Source: Bacteroidales bacterium (GTDB taxonomy: Bacteria; Bacteroidota; Bacteroidia; Bacteroidales; UBA12481). From it: 5,189 nucleotides of DNA. The notes below the pieces were generated by a model. The model worked only from the letters and a program-made list of their open reading frames with translations. It was not told where the DNA came from and did no database searches. A program made the position numbers and the translations under genes. Positions 1 through 5,189 of this stretch are shown here, piece after piece. How positions within the stretch are numbered: the first letter of the stretch is position 1; each line of letters starts with the position of its first letter. The stretch lies in the NCBI GenBank assembly GCA_021160155.1, contig JAGHDB010000210.1:1-5189 (forward strand). Direction: 5' to 3'.

Positions 1-461
1 GGAAGATCCCGGTAATGATCCGGATACCCATCCAGATAGGGGAAATAGGTTTGATCAAAAAAAGTAGCGCCTACGGGTTTGCGTGCGATCAGTTCTCCAT
101 CCTCATGAAAAACTTTCCATGATTTGTCAGGCAGATGATCCGGTTTGAACCAGTAAGGATAGAAGGCTTGTACACCCGGTTCCAGCTCAAAAGGATACCA
201 GTCTGCTTCACGTGTTAAAAACGCCCGGCCGAGATCAATAACATCAACTCCGAATTGATCCAGGAAAAAATCTTCAGGCTGGGCCAGCTCCTGTACCGTG
301 TCGTAAATCAGCGTTTTGCTGTGTGTATGGCCCAGATAGCGGTTCAATCGGTTATAAGCCAGTGCTGAAATACCCGAACTGGGTGTAGCTCCCAGATCAA
401 ACGGCACCCGGTCAGGCTCGCAGTGCGTCAATGCAGTCAATATTCTTTCTCTTCCGGTCAC
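1..461 (-). CDS. Uroporphyrinogen decarboxylase-family protein, N-terminal part (runs off the left edge)
   Basis: Partial gene of 153 complete codons, open to the window edge. The translation begins VTGRERILTALTHCEPDRVP, followed by FDLGATPSSGI (residues 21-31) and YNRLNRYLG (36-44). This opening is typical of the COG0407-type URO-D family, whose members include corrinoid-linked methyltransferases and many proteins of unknown role. FGVDVIDLG (70-78) also fits the family. I do not see the RxPVWxMRQAGR-like N-terminal motif of true HemE, so a haem role is not favoured; substrate and reaction cannot be told from this part. The start is GTG at 461. The codon just upstream (462-464) is an in-frame TAA, so the reading frame cannot begin earlier, and this start aligns with the usual family start. 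A purine-rich GGGAG lies about 20 bases upstream, which is far for a ribosome site. The gene follows prc after 38 bases with no terminator seen, so co-transcription is likely. Family call is good; function is unknown. Confidence 0.85.
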   Translation of the reverse strand, partial: MTGRERILTALTHCEPDRVPFDLGATPSSGISALAYNRLNRYLGHTHSKTLIYDTVQELAQPEDFFLDQFGVDVIDLGRAFLTREADWYPFELEPGVQAFYPYWFKPDHLPDKSWKVFHEDGELIARKPVGATFFDQTYFPYLDGYPDHYRDL

Positions 462-488
462 TTAAAAACCAATTATAATTTCTCCCAT
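462..488 (-). other. Eight-codon mini-ORF abutting the URO-D-like start
   Basis: In the leader between prc and the URO-D-like gene, an ATG at 488-486 opens a reading frame of eight codons (MGEIIIGF) that ends in TAA at 464-462. It is in the same frame as the downstream gene, whose GTG start follows the stop directly. It may be chance, a small translated leader that couples translation, or the remnant of a longer N-terminus cut by a stop codon. No sequence similarity supports a coded peptide. Confidence 0.25.
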
Positions 489-499
489 TTCTCCATCCC

Positions 500-2605
500 T
501 CAATTTCTTTTACCTATCATTTCTTCCATCACCTTCTCAGCTTCACTAAGGTAGAAATCTTTTCCCAGATCTTCGATCATTCGTTTGGCGATTTCCTGTT
601 TGGCCGTATCCTGTTGAATAAGTTTACGGTCGGCCTCAAGTGATGATATTTGGAGCCCGGTTGGTTTTTTCAACAGTTCGGTAAATTTTTTATTCTCTTC
701 CTGCCTGGTTTTTTGGCGAGTCATATACTGCTCCAGGTTCAGGGTGTACAGGGTGTGGCGGGCATCCTGTTTCAATCGTTCTGCACTTTGCCGGACAAGT
801 TGAAAAGAGCGGTTTTTACTGACCCGTTTAGCACTATGTGCCTGGAGTTGTGCTTTATGAATAGTTACGGGCCAGTGTGCAAAGGGTGCTTTCTGGATCT
901 TATCCCATGGGAGAGGATTTTCCTGTTCTTTTTCACCAACGTCCACACTGTCATTGGCATCGGGCAGAATGATATCCGGGGTTACACCTTTTAATTGAGT
1001 GGATCCTCCGCTGATGCGGTAGAATTTCTGGATGGTCAGAGAAAGAGCACCCAGCGGTTTAATATCGTCATAGCGGGAAGGAATAAAGGCATCAAGGTTA
1101 GCAACCCGTTGAACACTGCCTTTGCCCCAGGTAGAATGACTGCCGATAATCAGTCCGCGACCGTAATCCTGCATGGCTCCGGCAAAGATCTCCGATGCGG
1201 AAGCGCTGGAGTAGTTGGTCATCACTACAAGCGGTCCGTTATATTGGGTTCTGGGATCTGTATCTGAAAGAACCCGGGGTGGACCAACTCTGGATTTTAC
1301 CTGTACCACCGGTCCGCGCGGGATGAATAATCCGGCTAATTTCACTGCTTCAGGCAGTGACCCGCCGCCGTTATTACGGAGATCAAATATTATTCCCCTG
1401 GCTCCTTCGGCTTGCAATTTGGCGATCTCCTTTTTTACATCTTCTGAACATTTACGGCCGTTGCGGTCCTGAAAATCCAGATAAAATTTCGGCAGATAGA
1501 TGTAACCAATTTTTGGTGACCGTTTGCCGTTTTGCAGCATAAGAGAGCTGGCATATGACTCTTCGAGGATGATCACATCCCGGGTCAGCACCACTTCATG
1601 GATACTCCCGTCACGTTTTTTAATTTCGAGTCGTACCTGGGTGCCTTTCGGACCTTTGATCATTTCAACGGCGCGCTCCATTTTCATATCCAGGATATCG
1701 ACATACGGCTTTTTTGCCTGTGCCACGCGCATAATCAAATCATTCACCTCAATTTGCTTACTGCGCCAGGAGGGGCTTCCGGGAAACATGTCCACTACCA
1801 TCAAATATCCGTCTTTCTGACGGAGGGTAGCCCCGATCCCTTCATATTTACCGGCCATCTGTACATTGAACCGTTCCTGGTCGCGTGGCGGCATATACCA
1901 TGAGTGGGGATCATAAACCGAAATAACCGAATTAATAAAGACAGACCACTGGTCGTTGCGGTCGAGATTTTTTACGCGTATGTACCAGTCGTTATAATTA
2001 TCAAGAAGTCCCTTGCGTGCTTCGGTTTCTAATTGTGCCGTGCTTTTTACGGTGACTGTATCTGATTTTAAAGCAGCGTTTTGCTGGGATTGGAGGTTGT
2101 TGGCTACCCGCATCATGACCTGCAGCTTCAAAGCTTTACGCCAGGCTTCTTCGAGTTCGTGCTGGTTCTTCGGAAAAGAGCGTTTATCCGGATCGGTTTC
2201 AACGGTTTCGTTGATACTCAGATCAAATGGTTTAGAAAGATACCGGGTAAAATAGGTTTTGGTTTCAAGCAATCTCTTATTCATCAATTTGGCAGCATCC
2301 TCAAAAAGCTGAAAATCTCTTGACATCCATTCATCATCGATCTGATCTTTATATTCAGCCAGGCGGTCCACATCTGACTGAAGCAGATATCTCTTGTTCA
2401 GATCGAGTTGTTTGAGATAGTGGTTAAAAACTTTTTCAGAGAAGTTGTCATTGATCTCCAGCGGCTGGTAATGTCGCAGGGTCAGAAACTGGTTAACTGC
2501 TTCAGTGATAATCTGCTCTTTTTTATTTAGGGGAAGAAGGAATGCCGATAGGATAATCAGCAACGCTACTCCTGCAGTACCCATCCACCAAACACGTTTT
2601 TTCAT
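500..2605 (-). CDS. prc: Tail-specific protease Prc (C-terminal processing peptidase, family S41)
   Basis: Envelope serine protease of 701 residues, close to the length of E. coli Prc (682). The family cleaves proteins from exposed, non-polar C-termini; in E. coli it trims FtsI and degrades MepS with the help of NlpI. Visible parts: a charged N-terminus then a hydrophobic helix at about 5-26, acting as signal peptide or anchor; a helical N-terminal domain at about 30-235; a PDZ domain at about 250-342, with GIGATL (256-261) and IKGPKGTQVRLEI (316-328) very like Prc; the S41 core at about 360-555, with DLRNNGGGSLPEA (408-420), SSASASEIFAGAMQDYGRG (466-484) and WGKGSVQ (493-499); and a C-terminal Prc-type helical domain (DUF3340-like) at about 565-695. 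By alignment the catalytic Ser is S469 and Lys is K495, with D480 matching the third conserved residue. The ATG start is the only good one: an in-frame stop lies 15 bases before it. No Shine-Dalgarno is seen; ATAATG touches the start. A promoter-like element lies about 28 bases upstream. Target proteins in this organism are unknown. Confidence 0.96.
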   Translation of the reverse strand: MKKRVWWMGTAGVALLIILSAFLLPLNKKEQIITEAVNQFLTLRHYQPLEINDNFSEKVFNHYLKQLDLNKRYLLQSDVDRLAEYKDQIDDEWMSRDFQLFEDAAKLMNKRLLETKTYFTRYLSKPFDLSINETVETDPDKRSFPKNQHELEEAWRKALKLQVMMRVANNLQSQQNAALKSDTVTVKSTAQLETEARKGLLDNYNDWYIRVKNLDRNDQWSVFINSVISVYDPHSWYMPPRDQERFNVQMAGKYEGIGATLRQKDGYLMVVDMFPGSPSWRSKQIEVNDLIMRVAQAKKPYVDILDMKMERAVEMIKGPKGTQVRLEIKKRDGSIHEVVLTRDVIILEESYASSLMLQNGKRSPKIGYIYLPKFYLDFQDRNGRKCSEDVKKEIAKLQAEGARGIIFDLRNNGGGSLPEAVKLAGLFIPRGPVVQVKSRVGPPRVLSDTDPRTQYNGPLVVMTNYSSASASEIFAGAMQDYGRGLIIGSHSTWGKGSVQRVANLDAFIPSRYDDIKPLGALSLTIQKFYRISGGSTQLKGVTPDIILPDANDSVDVGEKEQENPLPWDKIQKAPFAHWPVTIHKAQLQAHSAKRVSKNRSFQLVRQSAERLKQDARHTLYTLNLEQYMTRQKTRQEENKKFTELLKKPTGLQISSLEADRKLIQQDTAKQEIAKRMIEDLGKDFYLSEAEKVMEEMIGKRN

Positions 2606-2633
2606 TATGCAGTCATTTTATTGGTTGCAGGCA

Positions 2634-2641
2634 CAAAAATA
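2634..2641 (-). promoter_or_regulatory. Bacteroidota-type -7 element (TATTTTTG) ahead of prc
   Basis: On the minus strand TATTTTTG matches the Bacteroidota -7 consensus TAnnTTTG at every fixed position and lies 28 bases before the prc ATG, which would give a leader of roughly 20 bases. I find no convincing TTG at the expected -33 spacing, and the T-run can equally be read as the tail of the adjacent hairpin, so this is a candidate only. Confidence 0.35.
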
Positions 2642-2659
2642 GATTCTTTGTGTGAATCT
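2635..2659 (-). terminator. Hairpin plus T-run just after the Fic gene stop
   Basis: Four bases after the Fic stop codon the minus strand has a perfect inverted repeat AGATTC / GAATCT with a seven-base loop (2641-2659), followed at once by ATTTTT (2640-2635). The layout is that of a small Rho-independent terminator, but the stem is only six pairs and A/T-rich, so it would be weak. The same bases overlap the promoter-like element of prc, so the repeat could instead be an operator. Confidence 0.35.
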
Positions 2660-2663
2660 CCGT

Positions 2664-3803
2664 TTAAATAAAGGGAATAAAACCGGCTTTTTCCAGTTTT
2701 GAGATGATGTATTTGATCAGGTACTTATTCTGAAAATTAATAACATATTTTCTGGCGTTTTCATCCAAACCGGTAATCCACTCTTTTTCTCTGAACCAGC
2801 GGATTGTTTTTGAGATCTCGGCTGCATTCTTTTGAGGGAATATCAAACGGATATCTGCAGCCTGGAAGATCTGTTTCTCTATAGCAATATCGATAATAAG
2901 CCTGTCCTGGTCACTGAATATCCGGTCAAACATAGGATGTTTAAAAGCCGGTATCAGGATTTTTTCTTTAACAACTTGATAATCGGTCAACTGATCCATC
3001 CTGTCAAGGTCGTCTCTCAGTCCCTCCAGGGCAAATTCAAACCAGGCGAACTGGTCTTTCTCTTCACCTGAATCGGCTTTTCGCAGGAGTTCAATATATT
3101 TTTCGGGATCACGACAAAAAGCATACGTAGGATTAATGATCCGGTTATGTGCACCCGGGAATCCCGTTTTAAGAAGCATGGTGTAGGTCAGGATCCTGGC
3201 AGTGAGACCGTTAGCTTCTCTGAACGGATGGATCCATAAATACTCGAAATGAGCGTAAGCTGCTTTAATTGAATCGTATTTTGGTGAACCTTTTTTACTG
3301 ATATAAGTAACTAATTTCTCTATGTAGGTTTCAATAAGGTGGGCTGACGGAGCGTGGTTGCCGGGGATCTCCGGACGGCCCTCCTGGCGCCTGAACTTGC
3401 CGGCATATTGACTGCTTTGATTGGTAATTCCTTCGCGTATCATCCGGTGCAGTTCAGTAAAAAAACCTTGAAAAATGGCTGTTTCATTTAAATTTTCATC
3501 AATAAAGTGCATGGCTTCGGCTACTTTATCAATCTCAAGGGTTTTCCGGCCTTTTGTTTCGGGATCATCCTCTTTAGCCTCCAAATATTTACTGATACTT
3601 GTTTTATTTCCGTCAATACGTGCTGATCCCATGGCATCCAGATCGTGAAAAATATTTCTGAATTGGTTGTAATAATAGGGATGTGTGGTAGGATGTACCT
3701 CTTTACGGCGTAGATGTTCAATATCAATAATCAGATCGATAATACGGCTGTGAAATGGGGGTTCATGGACACGGAATCCAGGATTCTTTACAATTGGAGA
3801 CAT
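2664..3803 (-). CDS. Fic-domain protein with N-terminal inhibitory helix and C-terminal helical/winged-helix region
   Basis: Cytoplasmic protein of 379 residues with no signal peptide. Fic enzymes usually transfer AMP from ATP to a hydroxyl side chain of a target protein. Order of parts: N-terminal helix rich in charge (about 15-36); the inhibitory-type motif SARIDGN (60-66), which places it in the group with the inhibitory helix before the Fic core (class II); a target-docking flap around GKFRRQEGRPEI (135-146); and the Fic motif HPFREANGLTAR (192-203). The catalytic His192, metal-binding Glu196, Asn198 and second Arg203 are present. Two key positions differ from the consensus HxFx(D/E)GNGRxxR: Ala197 for Gly and Leu200 for the first Arg. 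The inhibitory Glu is Asp64. A C-terminal region (about 285-379) has helices that look like a winged-helix DNA-binding fold, common in standalone bacterial Fic proteins. The start is firm: an in-frame TGA lies six bases before the ATG. No antitoxin gene is next to it. The target is unknown. Confidence 0.93.
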   Translation of the reverse strand: MSPIVKNPGFRVHEPPFHSRIIDLIIDIEHLRRKEVHPTTHPYYYNQFRNIFHDLDAMGSARIDGNKTSISKYLEAKEDDPETKGRKTLEIDKVAEAMHFIDENLNETAIFQGFFTELHRMIREGITNQSSQYAGKFRRQEGRPEIPGNHAPSAHLIETYIEKLVTYISKKGSPKYDSIKAAYAHFEYLWIHPFREANGLTARILTYTMLLKTGFPGAHNRIINPTYAFCRDPEKYIELLRKADSGEEKDQFAWFEFALEGLRDDLDRMDQLTDYQVVKEKILIPAFKHPMFDRIFSDQDRLIIDIAIEKQIFQAADIRLIFPQKNAAEISKTIRWFREKEWITGLDENARKYVINFQNKYLIKYIISKLEKAGFIPFI

Positions 3804-3825
3804 AATGTATCAGAGTCGTTAAATA

Positions 3826-3851
3826 AGAAGTAATGCAATAAATAGAAGTAA
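3826..3851 (-). repeat. 8-base direct repeat (TTACTTCT) upstream of the Fic gene
   Basis: The minus strand carries TTACTTCT twice, at 3851-3844 and 3833-3826, 18 bases start to start. Both copies are followed by nearly the same bases (ATTTA and TATTTA). They lie 23-48 bases before the Fic ATG, where an operator or promoter would be. The stretch is AT-rich, so chance repetition is possible. The rest of the 84-base gap (3804-3887) shows no clear TAnnTTTG element. Confidence 0.35.
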
Positions 3852-3887
3852 ACCACCACAAGGATGGTTAAAGTTATTGTTTTTTTC

Positions 3888-5102
3888 TTAATTCAATGGT
3901 ATTTGCATGAAATTTATACCCAGAAGGGTTTGACTGTTAAAATCGAAGAAAGTGCAGTTTTCCCAGGCTGACCCGGTACCCCACAGATCTTTAATGGATG
4001 AAGTGATCCATGCCGGCTCCCATACCATAATACCGGAGCCCCCTCCATTATAAATAGCGAGGGTCAGATCAGTCAGGTACTTGTATTGGCCTTCAGGCGT
4101 AGCCGGGTAGCCCGGTTCTGCATCATCCGGATTAAAAATATTGGGTCGCTGGTCAGCACTTCCGTAGGTCCATGGGTAAGCAGTTTCAACGCACATAATC
4201 TCCTTTTTGAAACTCTCCTTAAAGTTTTTGACATATTGACGTATTTGGTTCAGGGGAATGATACTCCATTTCGAGTAATAGGAGAAGCCCACGATATCAA
4301 AATCTGACACACCTCCTTTTCGGGTCACATTCATGAACCATGCATGTACATTTTCAGGTTGAGCCACATGCAGAATGATTTTTGTATGGATATCCGAATG
4401 CCGGGATACATCACGCACTGCACGGATGCCGGCATTCAACAGCTGTCCGAGTGCTACCCATCCTTTGTTAGTTCCACCCAGTGGGAGAAGTATTCCCGGG
4501 TTAATTTCGTTACCGATCTGAACCATTTCGGGCATCAAATTGGATTCATTCAAAATGGTCAGGGTATGGTAGGTATATTGATACATTGAATCAACGGTTT
4601 CACTCAGTGTCAGTCCTTTCCATGCAGCAGGCGGGTCTTGCCGGTGGGGATCGGCCCAGGTGTCGGAATAGTGAAAGTCAAGGTTCACCGCCATTCCCAG
4701 TTCTTTTGCCCGTTGAATGGCCCTCATCACATCTGCCAGATCGTTATACATCTGCGTCCCGTTGTCTCCATAAACTTCCTTAGTCCACACCGGGTTATGC
4801 CATAATCTTAACCGGACTACATTACAGCCATGGTTTCTGAAAATTTCATACGGATCCATGATTTTTCCACTATCCCGGTATAAACCACCATGATCGAGAA
4901 TTTGATTCACATAGGAAAGATCGGCGCCCATGGCAAAATCGGTCCATTTATAACCGTAAGGATTGCTGGTTGAAGATTCTTTTTTACAGGAGGGGGAGAA
5001 CAGTGAAAGGGTTAAGAGGATTATGATGATGAAGAGAGTTGAGAATATTGAGGGATTTTTGACGTGAGGGGCGGGGGGGAATAGCTTGCGGGATGGTTTC
5101 AT
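3888..5102 (-). CDS. Arabinogalactan endo-beta-1,4-galactanase, GH53 lipoprotein
   Basis: Glycoside hydrolase of 404 residues that cuts internal beta-1,4-galactosyl bonds in galactan and type I arabinogalactan side chains of pectin. GH53 hallmarks in order: GADLSYVNQI (59-68), NVVRLRLWHNP (94-104), LDFHYSDTWADPHRQDPPAAW (141-161, with the HYSD and DP..Q.PP.AW blocks), VQIGNEINPGILLP (194-207), VGFSYYSKW (271-279), CVETAYPWT (304-312) and VWEPAW (360-365). By family, Glu199 (GNE) is the acid/base and Glu306 (VET) the nucleophile in a (beta/alpha)8 barrel, and both are present. The N-terminus has a hydrophobic segment (about 20-37) ending SPSC, so Cys39 is the likely lipidated residue; the following KKESS may favour surface display, as in Bacteroidota lipoproteins. 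The part before the hydrophobic stretch is unusually long (about 18 residues, Pro-rich). The ATG at 5102 is the only ATG start, since an in-frame stop lies 18 bases upstream and no Met follows before the mature domain. No SusC/SusD partner is in view. Confidence 0.95.
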   Translation of the reverse strand: MKPSRKLFPPAPHVKNPSIFSTLFIIIILLTLSLFSPSCKKESSTSNPYGYKWTDFAMGADLSYVNQILDHGGLYRDSGKIMDPYEIFRNHGCNVVRLRLWHNPVWTKEVYGDNGTQMYNDLADVMRAIQRAKELGMAVNLDFHYSDTWADPHRQDPPAAWKGLTLSETVDSMYQYTYHTLTILNESNLMPEMVQIGNEINPGILLPLGGTNKGWVALGQLLNAGIRAVRDVSRHSDIHTKIILHVAQPENVHAWFMNVTRKGGVSDFDIVGFSYYSKWSIIPLNQIRQYVKNFKESFKKEIMCVETAYPWTYGSADQRPNIFNPDDAEPGYPATPEGQYKYLTDLTLAIYNGGGSGIMVWEPAWITSSIKDLWGTGSAWENCTFFDFNSQTLLGINFMQIPLN

Positions 5103-5155
5103 GGTTAACTGCAGAATTATTTATTGTAAAGAAAAGAAAAAGAATTAATTTCGCG

Positions 5156-5189
5156 CCCACACTCACACCCACACCCACACCCACACCCA
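5156..5189. repeat. Hexanucleotide tandem repeat (ACCCAC)n, G-quadruplex-capable on the minus strand
   Basis: From 5156 to the window end the plus strand is a run of ACCCAC units, about 5.7 copies, with one T-for-C change at 5163; it continues past the edge. On the minus strand, which is the coding strand for the galactanase, 5189-5167 gives four GGG runs separated by TGT, a canonical G-quadruplex pattern. It ends 53 bases before the galactanase ATG; the bases between (5103-5155) are AT-rich with a pyrimidine tract (minus strand) and no perfect promoter match. Confidence 0.85.

Noticed and set aside
1..461. Canonical hemE (haem synthesis)
   Set aside because: The N-terminus has the LTHCEPDRVPFDLG pattern of the broader URO-D/methyltransferase-like group and lacks the HemE motif with RxPVWxMRQAGR.
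650..2323. Several plus-strand open frames of 60-114 codons opposite the prc gene
   Set aside because: They lie fully antisense to a clear S41 protease gene and overlap each other. Their translations are Cys/Phe/Ser-rich with no recognisable motif.
3521..3727. 68-codon minus-strand frame inside the Fic gene
   Set aside because: It lies in another frame within the conserved N-terminal part of the Fic protein and has no recognisable feature of its own.
3851..3869. Possible terminator after the galactanase gene (AACCA...TGGTT)
   Set aside because: Only five continuous pairs with mismatches above them, and no proper T-run on the minus strand.
4086..4783. Plus-strand open frames opposite the galactanase gene
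   Set aside because: The minus strand carries every GH53 hallmark across this stretch; the plus-strand frames show no domain and are shadows.
4984..5184. 66-codon minus-strand frame starting in the hexamer repeat (GVGVGV...)
   Set aside because: The start is a translation of the tandem repeat and the rest overlaps the galactanase signal peptide out of frame, so it is not a likely gene.
5156..5189. Hexamer repeat as a telomere or a CRISPR array
   Set aside because: Six-base units with no spacers rule out CRISPR. A G-rich hexamer at a window end resembles telomere repeats, but the neighbouring genes are plainly bacterial and the copy number is small.
1..5189. The four genes as one dedicated defence or toxin system
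   Set aside because: The Fic gene has no adjacent antitoxin, and the galactanase, Prc and URO-D-like proteins have unrelated housekeeping or catabolic roles. Same-strand spacing alone does not make a system.

Overview
The window carries four genes, all read from the minus strand, packed with gaps of 84, 58 and 38 bases. In transcription order they are: a GH53 endo-beta-1,4-galactanase lipoprotein (5102 to 3888), a class II-like Fic-domain protein (3803 to 2664), a Prc/tail-specific protease of family S41 (2605 to 500), and the first 153 codons of a uroporphyrinogen-decarboxylase-family protein that runs off the left edge (461 to 1). I saw no RNA gene, CRISPR array or insertion sequence.

The organism is probably a member of the Bacteroidota. 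The three ATG starts lack a clear Shine-Dalgarno sequence. A perfect match to the Bacteroidota -7 element TAnnTTTG lies in front of the protease gene. The galactanase has a lipoprotein signal with a loose lipobox and a charged stretch after the cysteine, as is common in that phylum. This is an inference from style and gene content; no taxonomic marker is present.

Region by region: 1-461 is the URO-D-like gene. 462-499 is a short leader with an in-frame eight-codon mini-ORF whose stop touches the GTG start. 500-2605 is prc. 2606-2663 holds a hairpin followed by a T-run that overlaps the promoter-like element. 2664-3803 is the Fic gene. 3804-3887 is an AT-rich gap with an 8-base direct repeat. 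3888-5102 is the galactanase. 5103-5155 is an AT-rich leader, and 5156-5189 is a hexanucleotide repeat that is G-rich on the coding strand and continues past the right edge.

The four products do not form an obvious pathway: envelope polysaccharide degradation, nucleotidyl transfer, envelope proteolysis and a URO-D/methyltransferase fold. The close spacing allows co-transcription of at least prc and the URO-D-like gene, but this looks like ordinary chromosomal clustering and not a dedicated system. The points most worth a second look are the altered Fic motif (Leu for the first Arg), the Asp in its inhibitory motif, and the G-quadruplex-capable repeat upstream of the galactanase.
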